The notes under the pieces: model-generated
What the model was told of the DNA's origin: nothing
Database searches by the model: none
The model's input: the letters and a program-made list of their open reading frames with translations, nothing else
Source of the DNA: Methyloprofundus sp.
GTDB lineage: Bacteria > Pseudomonadota > Gammaproteobacteria > Methylococcales > Methylomonadaceae
Length of the DNA stretch: 38,652 nt
Assembly (NCBI GenBank): GCA_028599115.1
Contig: JAQRMR010000026.1
Span: forward strand, 1 to 38,652
Direction: 5' to 3'
Program-made: the position numbers and the translations under genes
In this document: piece by piece, positions 23,930 to 34,308 of the stretch
Numbering within the stretch: the first letter of the stretch is position 1
Layout: every line of letters starts with the position of its first letter

Positions 23930-25276
23930 CTATTCGCCTGCAATCGCCATTTCTTCGATTAAAACAGAGCCTATACGCACATTGCCACGGTAATCAATAT
24001 CATTACCCACAGCAACAATATGCTGGAACATATCTTTTAAATTACCTGCAATAGTAATTTCTTCAACTGGGTACTGAATAATGCCATTTTCTACCCAAAA
24101 ACCCGATGCACCACGCGAATAATCACCGGTAACGGGGTTAACGCCCTGCCCCATGAGTTCTGTAACCAACAAGCCCGTATCCATGGTTTTTAATAGCTGC
24201 TTAAAGTCTTGATCACCGCTTTGCACGCTAAGATTGCGTACACCACCGGCATGCCCCGTACTTTCCATACCAAGTTTACGAGCCGCATAACTACTTAATA
24301 AATAGGTTTGTAATACGCCATCTTTAATAATATCGTGCGCTTGTGTGGCGATACCTTCGGCATCGTACATAGCACTACCTAAAGCCCCTAAAAGGTGTGG
24401 TTGCTCGTAAATATGCATAAACTCAGGAAATAACTGTGAGTTTAAGCTATCCAATAAAAAAGAAGATTTACGATATAAGCTACTGCCACTGATTGCAGCT
24501 AGTAATGAGCCAATCAAACCACCAGCTACTTCGGCTGCATATAACACAGGCGCTTTTCGTGTGCTTAAATGCTGAGCACCTAAGCGTTTTATGGTTCTTT
24601 CGGCTGCTTTCTTACCTATTTGCTCTGCTGACTCTAAATCTTGCTGATTTCTAACCACCGAATACCAATAATCACGCTCCATATTGCCATCTTTCTCACC
24701 CAATACCGAACAGCTAATTGAGTGACGAGTTGTCGCGTAACCTTGTAAAAAACCCAGGCTATTACCAAACACATGCAAGCCCGAAAAACTATCAACCGAA
24801 GCACCTTCTGAATTACTAATTTCAGTAAACTGTCGCGCACTATCTTCGCAACTAATGGCGATATCCACTGCGGCATCTGCTTCTAATTGCCAAGGGTGAT
24901 ATAAATCTAGGTCCTTAAACTCTGTTGCTAACCTATCTGCACTCGGTAAACCAGCATATTGGTCCTTATTGGTATAACGCGCAATGCTACATGCAGCAGA
25001 AACGGTTTCTTTGATAGATTTAGGCGATAAGTCCGTACTACTTGCCGAACCTTTTTTCTGACCAAAATACACCGTAATACCTAAGCCTTGAGAGGTATGA
25101 TGCTCTATCGTATCCACTTCGCCTAAACGAACATTAACCGATAGCCCGGTATCCACACTTAAGCCCGAGCTAGCATCCGTTGCGCCTTGCTTTTTAGCTT
25201 CTGCTAAAGATTCCTGAATAATGGCTTCGAGTTTTTTAATTTCTTCTTGAGTTTGCATAGTATTTTTATAAGACAT
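23930..25276 (-). CDS. pmbA: PmbA/TldE metalloprotease subunit
   Basis: PmbA (TldE) pairs with TldD to form a heterodimeric zinc protease that degrades unfolded peptides and matures some RiPPs. The 448-residue product has the PmbA pattern: GLGITVYFGQKKGSASSTD, LGEKDGNMERDYWYS, and C-terminal GASGFWVENGIIQYPVEEIT. It lacks the HExxxH metal site, as expected for this subunit. Its start lies 19 bases after the tldD stop. No Shine-Dalgarno precedes the first ATG (the upstream bases are pyrimidine-rich), so the second ATG at 25258 is an alternative start. No RiPP precursor was noticed nearby. Confidence 0.95.
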   Translation of the reverse strand: MSYKNTMQTQEEIKKLEAIIQESLAEAKKQGATDASSGLSVDTGLSVNVRLGEVDTIEHHTSQGLGITVYFGQKKGSASSTDLSPKSIKETVSAACSIARYTNKDQYAGLPSADRLATEFKDLDLYHPWQLEADAAVDIAISCEDSARQFTEISNSEGASVDSFSGLHVFGNSLGFLQGYATTRHSISCSVLGEKDGNMERDYWYSVVRNQQDLESAEQIGKKAAERTIKRLGAQHLSTRKAPVLYAAEVAGGLIGSLLAAISGSSLYRKSSFLLDSLNSQLFPEFMHIYEQPHLLGALGSAMYDAEGIATQAHDIIKDGVLQTYLLSSYAARKLGMESTGHAGGVRNLSVQSGDQDFKQLLKTMDTGLLVTELMGQGVNPVTGDYSRGASGFWVENGIIQYPVEEITIAGNLKDMFQHIVAVGNDIDYRGNVRIGSVLIEEMAIAGE

Positions 25277-25295
25277 TGAGGAGGTTTTAAGACAC

Positions 25296-26747
25296 TTAGA
25301 CCTGTGTTCCGCCTACGGTGAGGCTATCAATTTTTAAGCTGGGTTGCCCAACACCAACAGGAACACTTTGCCCTTCTTTGCCACAGGTTCCTACACCACT
25401 GTCCAGTTCCAAATCATTCCCAACCATGCTGACACGTGTTAATACTTCTGGGCCATTACCAATTAAAGTTGCCCCTTTGACTGCTTGGGTAATTTTGCCA
25501 TCTTCAATCAAATAAGCTTCACTCGCAGAAAAAACAAATTTTCCTGAAGTAATATCCACTTGACCACCAGAGAAGTTTTTCGCGTATAAACCATTTTTAA
25601 CTGAAGCAATAATCTCCTCTGGCTCACTTTCACCAGCCAACATATAAGTATTGGTCATACGTGGCATGGGTGTATGCGCATAAGATTCACGTCGCCCATT
25701 GCCTGTTGATTGCGTTCCCATAAGGCGTGCATTCAACTTATCTTGCATATAGGCCTTTAAAACTCCATTTTCTATCAAGGTTGTACACTGCGTTGTCGTC
25801 CCTTCATCATCAACCGACAAAGAACCTCGTCGACCTTCTAAAGTACCGTCATCTACAATCGTACAAAGCGACGAAGCAACTCGTTCGCCTATTCTACCGC
25901 TAAAGGCAGATGTCTCTTTACGGTTAAAATCACCTTCTAAGCCGTGACCTATTGCTTCATGCAATAAAATACCCGGCCAACCTGCGCCCAATACAACCGG
26001 CATTGTCCCTGCTGGTGCAGGGATAGCTTCTAAATTCACTAAGGCCAACCTAACCGCTTCTTTTGCGTAAGACATCGCTTTGTCTTCATCTAAAAAGTAA
26101 CTGTAATCTGAACGTGCGCCGCCGCCCATACTTCCTTGCTCTCGCTCACCATTTTCTTCAACAATCACACTAACATTCATGCGCACTAAAGGACGTACAT
26201 CACCAACTAATGAGTCGCCCGCATTGGCAATTAAAATATGCTCTTGCACGCCAACCATACTGACAATAACCTGCTCAATACGCGTATCCAATTGCCGTGT
26301 TGCGATATCAATACGATGCAGAAAGTCGACTTTTTCTTGGTCTTGTAAAGACCGCAATGGGTTAAGAGGGGCATAAAGCTGTGCTGCTGGCTTTCCACCA
26401 CTCGCTACCGCTAGCTTTCTATTTTGCCCTTGCCTTGCAATTGCGCGCACATTTTTTGCCGCATTTAATAAAACATCTAATTCGATTTTATCGCTATAAG
26501 CAAAACCCGTTTTCTCTCCTGACAAAGCTCGCACACCTGCGCCTTGCTCTATGCTATGACTACCCTCTTTAATAATGCCATCTTCTAGCACCCAAGACTC
26601 AAAGTGACTGGCTTGAAAGTAAATATCACCCCCATCAACAGCCCCCGTCATTAATTGATCCATCACTCGATGAATATCGCTTTCTTGTAAGCCTGTTGGT
26701 AACAGTAGTGCTTGTTTAGCTAATTGTAAATTTGTATTTTCTTGCAT
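25296..26747 (-). CDS. tldD: TldD metalloprotease catalytic subunit
   Basis: The 483-residue zinc protease has the catalytic HExxxH in [17 protein letters not shown], and conserved [19 protein letters not shown] and [20 protein letters not shown]. It ends with the [20 protein letters not shown] region common to TldD. Together with PmbA immediately downstream it forms the active heterodimer. It begins directly after the nitrilase-family gene stop, with no intergenic space, in the usual yhdP-nit-tldD order. The length matches the family. Confidence 0.96.
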   Translation of the reverse strand: MQENTNLQLAKQALLLPTGLQESDIHRVMDQLMTGAVDGGDIYFQASHFESWVLEDGIIKEGSHSIEQGAGVRALSGEKTGFAYSDKIELDVLLNAAKNVRAIARQGQNRKLAVASGGKPAAQLYAPLNPLRSLQDQEKVDFLHRIDIATRQLDTRIEQVIVSMVGVQEHILIANAGDSLVGDVRPLVRMNVSVIVEENGEREQGSMGGGARSDYSYFLDEDKAMSYAKEAVRLALVNLEAIPAPAGTMPVVLGAGWPGILLHEAIGHGLEGDFNRKETSAFSGRIGERVASSLCTIVDDGTLEGRRGSLSVDDEGTTTQCTTLIENGVLKAYMQDKLNARLMGTQSTGNGRRESYAHTPMPRMTNTYMLAGESEPEEIIASVKNGLYAKNFSGGQVDITSGKFVFSASEAYLIEDGKITQAVKGATLIGNGPEVLTRVSMVGNDLELDSGVGTCGKEGQSVPVGVGQPSLKIDSLTVGGTQV

Positions 26748-27569
26748 TTATTTGCAGACCACTTGGCGGTGTTGAAGTACAGGGAATGATTCCCGTGTTT
26801 TATGTAAGCGCGGCAGATCAATATCAGCAATGGCAAAGCCTGAGTTATGAATATGACAATCTAAAATAGTGCCCCAAGGATCAATCACCATACTATGCCC
26901 ATAAGTTTGGCGACCATTAATATGAAAGCCCCCTTGATTGGGCGCAATCACATAACAAAGGTTTTCTACCGCTCGGGCGCGGAGTAATAATTCCCAATGC
27001 GCTGCCCCTGTTTTTTCTGTGAACGCTGAAGGGACTATAAAAATCTCCACCCCTTTATCTAATGAAGTGCGAAAGAATTCAGGAAAACGTAAGTCGTAAC
27101 AAACTGCGATGCCTATTTTCCCAAAAGGCGTATCAACCACTAGAGGCTTATCGCCAAAACTAATACTCGCTGATTCTTTATATTCTTCGTTACTTCCAGG
27201 CACTTTGACATCAAATAAATGAACCTTGTCATAACGTGCAACTTGCTCGCCAACTGAGTTATAAACCAAGCAGCTTGCAAATACTTTTTGTGCATTTTCT
27301 GGGTCGGCTATCGGCAGAGTTCCTGCAAAAATCCAGACTGCATATTTTTTCGCCGTGCTGGCTAAAAAATCTTGTATAAGCCCTGACCCTTGCTGCTCTT
27401 TATGCTTAATTTTGTCAAATTCATCATTGCCCATCAAAGCAAAATTCTCTGGTAACGCCACTAATTTTGCACCCGCTTTGACAGCTTCCGCAATAAGGCG
27501 CTCTGCTTCTATTAAGTTGGAATTCACATTAGGACAGGATGCCATTTGAATGGCTGCACATAAACTCAT
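26748..27569 (-). CDS. Carbon-nitrogen hydrolase (nitrilase superfamily, Nit type)
   Basis: Nit-type hydrolases repair deaminated glutathione or act as omega-amidases. The 273-residue product has the catalytic triad E41 (LPENFALMG), K115 (YDKVHLFDV) and C157 (AVCYDLRFPEFFR). It ends with THKTRE-like DLPRLHKTRESFPVLQHR, typical of bacterial Nit proteins encoded between yhdP and tldD. Cytoplasmic location is expected, since there is no signal peptide. The exact substrate cannot be read from sequence. Confidence 0.92.
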   Translation of the reverse strand: MSLCAAIQMASCPNVNSNLIEAERLIAEAVKAGAKLVALPENFALMGNDEFDKIKHKEQQGSGLIQDFLASTAKKYAVWIFAGTLPIADPENAQKVFASCLVYNSVGEQVARYDKVHLFDVKVPGSNEEYKESASISFGDKPLVVDTPFGKIGIAVCYDLRFPEFFRTSLDKGVEIFIVPSAFTEKTGAAHWELLLRARAVENLCYVIAPNQGGFHINGRQTYGHSMVIDPWGTILDCHIHNSGFAIADIDLPRLHKTRESFPVLQHRQVVCK

Positions 27570-27593
27570 ATCATGGATCTCTTAAATATAAAA

Positions 27594-30500
27594 CTACTCT
27601 TTTGTTTGGCTTTCTTGCGCCGGTATTACGCCATTTACTGGCTTAATGTTCTTTTTGCTTTGGTTTTGCTGGAATGGCATAAAAAGGCGTTCCACTTCGA
27701 CCTCGTCCCATGTCCCAGCAATGTCGTATTGTAAGCTCAGCAATAAACCCGCGGCATGTTCATCACCGACAATCGCTTCAGTCACCGAGTTAGCAATTTT
27801 GCCAATGATTGTACCAGCTATAGGAAACTTGGGCAGTACTGTCGCCTTCAGGCTTAGCTCTTTGGTCGCCAAGTGCGTCTCACCTGAAATATTAATTTGT
27901 GCAGGCATCGCATTAATATATAACTTATCTGTCGCTACTTTGCCTTTATTTAAAGTAAGGTCCCCAGATAATTCTGTATAGCTCAAGCCTTCTAGAGCAA
28001 TATCTGAAAAATCAAACTTCAATCGATCCATTAACTTCCAGGTATCTAGTCCTCCTAAAATACGACCTAGCCCTGGCTCAACAGCTAATAAACGTCCATC
28101 TGCTAAATTTGCATTAAGCATGCCTGAAATATTTTCATTAGATACCTTATGCGGTGCATCACCCCAGTTAAAATCAAACTTAAACTCCGCGTAACTTTTG
28201 TATAAGTTTTCTGATAGATCTAAATCTTTAAGAAGTCTACCTAAATTTTTATGCTCAAACGTCCCTGTAATGCGCGTTTTATCCTGCTCTTTTTGCAACC
28301 ATTCACCCGAAAATTTCAACTGACTTTCAGTACTACTTAAACTGACATTTTTAATGACTAAACCTTCTTCCATTGGCGCAGTTTGTAAATTTAATACACC
28401 GTAATCTTGGTCTTGATAAAAGGTTTCCTTACTCTCTAGGTTGATTTCTGGTAATTTATTCACCAAAAACCGGGCATTACTTTTTTCACTGGGTTTTGAG
28501 TTTAACTCTGCCAATGCCGATAAGTCTAAACGTTCTAATTTAAAGCCTAGCTGTACAGGCTCCCCTTTTTCAACAGGTGAAAAAAAGCTTCCTTGGGCAA
28601 AGGGACTATAAAATAAACCCTGCCAATTTGAGTCAATTTGTTTAATATTAATATCTAAACTGTTTTTGACTGATATTTGATTGTCGTAAATAAAATGCGC
28701 GCCATAAACGCCCGCTTCATTCATATAAATCTCAGTAGAAAGTTGATTTTCTTGCTCAGCTGTTTTTGCAAACGGCGCAAACTCCAAATCAATGCCTTTT
28801 AAATCTGAGCTAATTTTTAATCGGCTAACATCCTCTGTGTTTTTAGGCACCTGTAGGCTTACCTGGTATTTTGTCTCCCCTTTTGCATATTGCCAAAAAT
28901 CATTTTGCTGATAATTCGCTAATTGCTCGATATTAACTGCACCTGTTAAATCAGCATAAATATTATTAGTATCACTATTAATTCGACCCTCTATAGGGAA
29001 CGAGAAAACCTCAGCATTAAAGCTATCACTGACTATCGAATCTTCTGTTATATGTAAAACAGCATTCAATTGCTTAAACTGGATATGTGAAGGCAACACT
29101 TCCGCGGCTGCATTCTTTATGACAACATCAACAGAAGCTTTAGTTGTAGCTCCTCTTAAAGGAATACTTAAATCTAATTTTAATGCGGCATCTCCTTGCA
29201 TTGCAAAGTACCTATCTAGTTGAGTCGCCTCTTTATTGAACGGGCTATTCTTTAAAAAATTAATCGCGCCTGATAACTCCGCGTCGACCTCTCCTTCAAT
29301 GGTTAAATAATCACTGGTGGTCAATGAATCAATTGCAATATGAGCTGTTTTAATTGTTGCTTTATTAGCTGTCCCTTTACTGATGTCAGCCGTGAAGCTG
29401 TTGGCAAAAAAGCGAATTTTGGCATCTATATCTTGTATGTTTTCCCAGCCATCGCCATAGTGCAAATCAACTCTTTGTGCATCAAATAAAACCTCAAACA
29501 CGCCTTGCTGGTCAGTATAAGGAAAGCCCTTGAATGGGCCTCGTAAAACAACAGCCCCTTGATCAATATCGCCCCCTAAAAATGCATGATCAAGCCAAGT
29601 GACCACTTTATTATGCATAATACCGACAGGTAAATATTTAAGCACCGTTCTAGCATTACGGCTTTCATAAAAATAACTTTGTAAGTTGATTTCTGCCGGA
29701 GTCTTATCTGCCGGTAGTAATAAATCAAACCGACTTTTCGTTTTTATGTCTTGCGTATTTAACTGTACTGCCGCACTGCTAAGCTGCCATGAATTCTCTT
29801 GCTTGCGCCAAAAAACATCACCTTTAGCTTGCTTAAAGTATAAGGGCGCACGAAATAAATGATGAAAATGCAGACCTACTTGTTCTGCCGCAAGGTTTAT
29901 TTTTCCCGCTGATTCCGTGCCTTGCAAACTTAAGGCTAAGTTTTGTACACCAGGCACTCCTTTATAACCTTTAAAACTCAGCTTGCGTAATACACCATCA
30001 ATAGAAAACGTTGCTTCTTCTAAGTCCGTCACTATTTTTAATGAGCTAACGACACCTTCTAAACCCATTTCTTTTGCCGGCCCTTTTATAGCCTTAGGTA
30101 GCAATGAATTCCGGTTAATTACTTTGCTAATATGCCCTAAATTTAAATACGGCACATTGGCCGCAAATTTAGTTAGTTCCCCTTCATCATTTTGCTGTAA
30201 CGATAAGGCGAGCTTAGGAATCCTTAAACTAATACCATGAGAACTTAGTTGGCTATTTTCGATCGCCAGTTTCCAGCCATCTTGTTTTTGTAATTTTAAA
30301 TTTAAATTAATCTTGTCTAAGTGTAATTCTTTTTGCTTCGTGCTTTTACTTTGTAATAAGCCATTCCTTAGCTGTATTGATCCACTTAAATCAACCATTT
30401 GTGTTTCTTGCCAATGGCTCCATAAAGAAAAATCACCTCGCCCACGCACAAAAGAAAAATTAAAAGGTAAATCTCCTGATGCTATTTCGCTAAAATTGAT

Positions 30501-31160
30501 ATTCAAGCCATGAGCAAAAAATCTTGCATTCACGCTTTTCGCCGTAAAAATGTCCCCAGTAAAGTCCATTTTCAAACTCAGTGCTGCTCCTAGGTTTTCT
30601 GGCAATACGGCGTTAATCGCAATTTTATGCCGAAGACCTTCATTCTTAACCGTCATATTAACGTGCTTAAGCAGTATTTTTTTTGCGTGACGCTTTTTGT
30701 CTTCCCACTCAATTTCACTATCAATTATTTTATATTGGTTCGCTTGCAACAACCACCGGGGGGCTTCGTCATTTTCTGGACGGCTAGGTAAACCAGCAAT
30801 CGCAATTTCCCCTGATTCCAAGCGCTTAACGGATAGCTTAGCCCCTACTAAATTGATTTTTAAAGACTCTATCCATGGCTTATAAATTAACTTAAAAATA
30901 TCAATGCCAATTTGAATTTCTTTAAGCTGTACAGCTGTTTTTTTATTTGCCGCCGCGATTTGTAATTGATACAAACCCAGTTCAGGCATAAATCCGTTCA
31001 GTGTGGCGCGCATGTTAGCAATATTGACAGGCGCACCGACCTCTTCAGAAAGCACAGTTTCAAGCTCTGCTTTATACATCCCTACTTTCGTTAAAACAAA
31101 ACGCGCTGTACTTATGCTGACAGCAAACAAAACTAGGCCAATTACCCCTAGTCGTTGCAA
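27594..31160 (-). CDS. yhdP: YhdP family AsmA-like lipid-transport protein
   Basis: YhdP is a long inner-membrane-anchored periplasmic protein that helps carry phospholipids to the outer membrane, in the AsmA/TamB/bridge-like group. The 1188-residue product (E. coli about 1266) has one N-terminal helix (about 4-22) and then repeated beta-rich segments. The C-terminal YhdP/AsmA2 block is present: LLAVEPGLGRILGGLDTWKL, then LEGLSYTELSGDLTLNKGKV and LPKFPIAGTIIGKIANSVTE. The start is weak: the only usable codon after the upstream in-frame stop is TTG at 31160, with no Shine-Dalgarno, and basic residues that look family-like (IKKQLQHK) lie just before it. It follows rng by about 20 bases and is probably coupled to it. 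Confidence 0.9.
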   Translation of the reverse strand: MQRLGVIGLVLFAVSISTARFVLTKVGMYKAELETVLSEEVGAPVNIANMRATLNGFMPELGLYQLQIAAANKKTAVQLKEIQIGIDIFKLIYKPWIESLKINLVGAKLSVKRLESGEIAIAGLPSRPENDEAPRWLLQANQYKIIDSEIEWEDKKRHAKKILLKHVNMTVKNEGLRHKIAINAVLPENLGAALSLKMDFTGDIFTAKSVNARFFAHGLNINFSEIASGDLPFNFSFVRGRGDFSLWSHWQETQMVDLSGSIQLRNGLLQSKSTKQKELHLDKINLNLKLQKQDGWKLAIENSQLSSHGISLRIPKLALSLQQNDEGELTKFAANVPYLNLGHISKVINRNSLLPKAIKGPAKEMGLEGVVSSLKIVTDLEEATFSIDGVLRKLSFKGYKGVPGVQNLALSLQGTESAGKINLAAEQVGLHFHHLFRAPLYFKQAKGDVFWRKQENSWQLSSAAVQLNTQDIKTKSRFDLLLPADKTPAEINLQSYFYESRNARTVLKYLPVGIMHNKVVTWLDHAFLGGDIDQGAVVLRGPFKGFPYTDQQGVFEVLFDAQRVDLHYGDGWENIQDIDAKIRFFANSFTADISKGTANKATIKTAHIAIDSLTTSDYLTIEGEVDAELSGAINFLKNSPFNKEATQLDRYFAMQGDAALKLDLSIPLRGATTKASVDVVIKNAAAEVLPSHIQFKQLNAVLHITEDSIVSDSFNAEVFSFPIEGRINSDTNNIYADLTGAVNIEQLANYQQNDFWQYAKGETKYQVSLQVPKNTEDVSRLKISSDLKGIDLEFAPFAKTAEQENQLSTEIYMNEAGVYGAHFIYDNQISVKNSLDINIKQIDSNWQGLFYSPFAQGSFFSPVEKGEPVQLGFKLERLDLSALAELNSKPSEKSNARFLVNKLPEINLESKETFYQDQDYGVLNLQTAPMEEGLVIKNVSLSSTESQLKFSGEWLQKEQDKTRITGTFEHKNLGRLLKDLDLSENLYKSYAEFKFDFNWGDAPHKVSNENISGMLNANLADGRLLAVEPGLGRILGGLDTWKLMDRLKFDFSDIALEGLSYTELSGDLTLNKGKVATDKLYINAMPAQINISGETHLATKELSLKATVLPKFPIAGTIIGKIANSVTEAIVGDEHAAGLLLSLQYDIAGTWDEVEVERLFMPFQQNQSKKNIKPVNGVIPAQESQTKE

Positions 31161-31180
31161 TTTATGTTGAAGTTGTTTTT

Positions 31181-32635
31181 TTATAGCGGCACCACATCAT
31201 ATTGCTCTTGAGTATATTCAATCTCCGCTCTAAATTTAATGCGAATTTTTAAAAATGCTTCCAGCTCAGCAAGCACATCCGCTTCTTCATCTAATAACTT
31301 TTCCACCACCGCATTAGAAGCTAATACTAAAATTTGCTCAACATCATATTGTCTAACTTCCCGTATCACCTCACGAAAGATTTCTAAACAAATTGTTTCT
31401 GCGGATTTAATCTCTCCCTTTCCACCACACGCCTCACAAGGCTCACATAAAATATGCGCCAAACTTTCACGCGTGCGTTTTCGTGTCATTTCCACTAAAC
31501 CTAAAACAGACACTTCCGTGATCTTAGTTTTGGAATGACACTTTTCTAAAGTTCGTTCCAATGCAGCTAACACAGATTGCTTATGCTCTTCACTTTGCAT
31601 ATCAATAAAATCAATGATGATAATGCCGCCTAAATTACGCAGTCTTAATTGGCGTGAAATTGCTTGTGCCGCTTCTAAATTAGTTTTGAAAATAGTCTCT
31701 GCTAAGTTTTTTCCACCCACATAACCGCCAGTATTCACATCAACCGTGGTCATCGCTTCTGTTTGATCAAAAACTAAGTGACCACCCGATTTTAATTTAA
31801 CTTTATGGTCTAGTGCTTTTTCAATTTCATCTTCAATATTATAAATATCAAATAAAGGCCTTTCATTTTTGTAATGCTCGATAATGGGCAGCATATCGGG
31901 CACAAATTCTGTCGCAAATTCAATTAATAATTGATGCGTTTTGCGCGAATCCACTCTTATCTTTTCGATATTTTCAGTATACAAATCACGTAGAGTTCGC
32001 ACGCTTAAAGGCAGGTCACTATGAATTAAGCTACGATGCTCTGCAGTAGCCATTTTCTCCTGAATAGAGCCCCACAGCTTTATTAAAAACAGCATATCTG
32101 ATTCTAAAACACTTTCCGAAACACTCTCTGCAGCCGTTCTAGCAATAAAAGCACCTGATTGATGCTCTTCTTGAAAAGCTTCTTGAAAATTTCTTAAGCG
32201 AATACGTTCTGCTTCACACTCTATCCGCTTCGATACACCGCCTTTTTCGGCATCCGGCATATAAACCTGGTACCGAGAAGGTATAGAGACTTCTGTTGTT
32301 AAGCGCGCGCCTTTTGTACCCAAGGGGTCTTTAGTAATTTGGACAATAATAGTTTGATTTTCGCTTAAATAATCTTCAATATTCTCAGAGTTCTTTTTCT
32401 CTAACTCTACATTGGATAAATCAGATAAATGTAGAAATGCCGCACGTTCCAAACCAACTTCTACAAAAGCAGCCTGCATTCCGGGAAGGACACGACAAAC
32501 AACGCCTTTATAAATATTACCTACCAAGCCTAATTGGCGCGTACGCTCAATAATAATCTCTTGAATAATGCCATTTTCAGCGATTGCAACACGCGTTTCA
32601 GGGGGAGTTACATTGATTAAGATTTCTTCACTCAT
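31181..32635 (-). CDS. rng: Ribonuclease G
   Basis: This endoribonuclease processes the 5' end of 16S rRNA and decays some mRNAs. The ATG at 32635 is chosen because homologues start MSEEILINVTPPETRVA; an in-frame ATG seven codons upstream lies further inside maf. The 484-residue product has an S1 domain (about 30-125, GNIYKGVVCRVLPGMQAAFV), the catalytic Mg2+ aspartates (VDVNTG and IIDFIDMQ), and CEPCEACGGKG, with the CxxC zinc-link cysteines. It lacks the long C-terminal degradosome scaffold of RNase E. The start overlaps the maf stop by eight bases. Confidence 0.95.
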   Translation of the reverse strand: MSEEILINVTPPETRVAIAENGIIQEIIIERTRQLGLVGNIYKGVVCRVLPGMQAAFVEVGLERAAFLHLSDLSNVELEKKNSENIEDYLSENQTIIVQITKDPLGTKGARLTTEVSIPSRYQVYMPDAEKGGVSKRIECEAERIRLRNFQEAFQEEHQSGAFIARTAAESVSESVLESDMLFLIKLWGSIQEKMATAEHRSLIHSDLPLSVRTLRDLYTENIEKIRVDSRKTHQLLIEFATEFVPDMLPIIEHYKNERPLFDIYNIEDEIEKALDHKVKLKSGGHLVFDQTEAMTTVDVNTGGYVGGKNLAETIFKTNLEAAQAISRQLRLRNLGGIIIIDFIDMQSEEHKQSVLAALERTLEKCHSKTKITEVSVLGLVEMTRKRTRESLAHILCEPCEACGGKGEIKSAETICLEIFREVIREVRQYDVEQILVLASNAVVEKLLDEEADVLAELEAFLKIRIKFRAEIEYTQEQYDVVPL

Positions 32636-33203
32636 TGAATATGCTGATCCCTTCATTAGCTAGTAATTGTGCTGTCTCAAATAAAGGTAAGCCCATTATT
32701 CCAGAAAAGCTACCTTGTATTGATTGAACAAATACACTGCCCAATCCTTGTATCGCATACGCACCCGCTTTATCCGCTGGTTCGCCTGTGTGCCAATAGT
32801 TTATAATCTCTTGCTCTGAAAGTCCCCGAAATGTTACCTCAGAAACACAAACAACTTCTTGAGTCAGCGCCCCGCGCACCGACACGGCACTATAAACCTT
32901 ATGTGTATTAGCCGATAAAGCACTAAGCATAATAAGCGCATGCTCTAAATTTTCAGGCTTACCCATAATTTCCCCACCTAAAACAACCGACGTATCAGCA
33001 GCTAAAACTACGGCATTATGATGACCTTGCTGATAAATAGCCTGTGATTTTTCATGAGCAACACGTAAGACATAATCCGCTGGTTTTTCATGCGCCAAGG
33101 GTGTTTCATCAATATCAGCCACTTGAATGCTATGCGCCACATTGATTTGCTTTAAAAGCTCACTTCTACGGGGTGATGCCGAGGCCAAAATAAGTTTTTT
33201 CAT
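32628..33203 (-). CDS. maf: Maf-family nucleotide pyrophosphatase, YhdE type
   Basis: YhdE-type Maf hydrolyses dTTP, UTP and related modified nucleotides to monophosphates. The 191-residue product has the signature LILASASPRRSELLKQI, VLAADTSVVLGGEIMGKP and DKAGAYAIQGLGSVFVQSI, with GSFSGIMGLPLFET near the end. These distinguish it from the YceF-type paralogue at 21435-22019. It is three bases downstream of rlmH and overlaps rng by eight bases, matching the conserved rlmH-maf-rng order. Confidence 0.93.
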   Translation of the reverse strand: MKKLILASASPRRSELLKQINVAHSIQVADIDETPLAHEKPADYVLRVAHEKSQAIYQQGHHNAVVLAADTSVVLGGEIMGKPENLEHALIMLSALSANTHKVYSAVSVRGALTQEVVCVSEVTFRGLSEQEIINYWHTGEPADKAGAYAIQGLGSVFVQSIQGSFSGIMGLPLFETAQLLANEGISIFNE

Positions 33204-33206
33204 AAT

Positions 33207-33674
33207 TTAACGATGATAAGGGTGATTATTAATAATGCTCCAGGCACGATAAATTTGTTCTGCAACAACAATACGCACTAGCGGATGAGGAAAGGTTAAT
33301 TTTGATAAGCTCCAAGACTGTCGCGCTAATTGCTTAACAGAATCAGCCAGGCCTTCTGGGCCACCCACTAACAATGCCACATCCTGTCCATTATCTAACC
33401 AGCCTTTCATTGCCACAGCTAAGTCAGGAGTGGTCCAGTTTTTTCCTGGAATATCTAAGGTAACAACATGGCAATTTTTAGGTAATGCCGCCAACATGCG
33501 CTCGCCTTCATCACGCGTAATTCTTTTAAGATCACTATTCTTACCGCGCTTTCCTGCCGGAATTTCTTTCAAAACTAATTCACATTCCCGTGGCATTCTT
33601 TTAGCGTATTCTTCATAGCCCTGCTTTACCCAGCCAGGCATTTTCTGACCCACAGAAATCAAATGTATTTGCAT
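33207..33674 (-). CDS. rlmH: 23S rRNA pseudouridine-1915 N3-methyltransferase
   Basis: This SPOUT-class methyltransferase modifies pseudouridine 1915 in helix 69 of 23S rRNA. The 155-residue product is the usual length. [14 protein letters not shown] forms the SAM-binding knot, and the C-terminal [20 protein letters not shown] and HPYHR are diagnostic. It is the first gene of the rlmH-maf-rng-yhdP run. In the 142 bases before it, shared with divergent fliW, I see no clear promoter. Confidence 0.96.
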   Translation of the reverse strand: MQIHLISVGQKMPGWVKQGYEEYAKRMPRECELVLKEIPAGKRGKNSDLKRITRDEGERMLAALPKNCHVVTLDIPGKNWTTPDLAVAMKGWLDNGQDVALLVGGPEGLADSVKQLARQSWSLSKLTFPHPLVRIVVAEQIYRAWSIINNHPYHR

Positions 33675-33816
33675 AAATAAAATAAACCTTATAATTTATA
33701 AAAGAAAGACAGCCTTTATTCGTTTTCTGATATATTAAGCCCTAAAGCTACTCACCCTAATAACCCTATTCTATATTGATAGGCTTCAGTTTCATACACT
33801 ATAAAGGCGTTTAATA

Positions 33817-34272
33817 ATGGAAATAAAATCTACATTCCTGGGCACGCAGTCTGTTGATGCAGACACAATAATCACTTTCCCTTATGGAATCCCTGGTTTT
33901 GAGAACGATACTCGTTTTAAATTATTCCACCAGGAAGGTAGTGAAGTCGTCTACTGGATGCAGTCTATTGATAATGATCAACTATTATTTTCAGTTGCGC
34001 AGCCATCGCACTTTAAAATCAACTATAGTTTTATTCTTACTGATGAAGAAGAGGCTTTATTAAAATTAGAAAGTACTACTGACCTGTTTATCTTAATCAT
34101 TTTACAAAAAACAGATGAAAACGCTGATAAGCCCGTTATTAAAGGCTCAATTACTTCGCCGCTTATTATTAATGAAAAAACCATGCTGGGCCTGCAAAAA
34201 CACCTTCCCCGGGTAGAGCAAAGCATCACTTTAACGGATACCAGCCATGAAGTGAGTATTTTTGGCGACTAA
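33817..34272 (+). CDS. fliW: FliW-like flagellar assembly factor
   Basis: FliW binds flagellin and the regulator CsrA, coupling flagellin synthesis to secretion. The 151-residue protein has the family pattern FPYGIPGFENDTRFKLF, QSIDNDQLLFSVAQP and a C-terminal PLIINEKTMLGLQ. AAGG lies about ten bases before the ATG. It is a lone gene here: no csrA, fliC or other flagellar gene is within the window, and it is divergent from rlmH. It could serve a flagellar cluster elsewhere or a pared-down CsrA control circuit. A terminator follows at 34284-34308. Confidence 0.88.
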   Translation: MEIKSTFLGTQSVDADTIITFPYGIPGFENDTRFKLFHQEGSEVVYWMQSIDNDQLLFSVAQPSHFKINYSFILTDEEEALLKLESTTDLFILIILQKTDENADKPVIKGSITSPLIINEKTMLGLQKHLPRVEQSITLTDTSHEVSIFGD

Positions 34273-34283
34273 AGCTTTATGAT

Positions 34284-34308
34284 TGAGGTGTGCAAGCACC
34301 TCATTTTT
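34284..34308 (+). terminator. Intrinsic terminator of fliW
   Basis: TGAGGTG (34284-34290) pairs with CACCTCA (34297-34303) around a six-base loop, followed by five T residues. It ends exactly at the stop of the convergent hupE-like gene. Confidence 0.8.

Noticed and set aside
32636-32656. Upstream ATG at 32656 as the start of rng
   Set aside because: It adds seven residues not seen in the family; the ATG at 32635 gives the usual MSEEILIN start in an eight-base overlap with maf.
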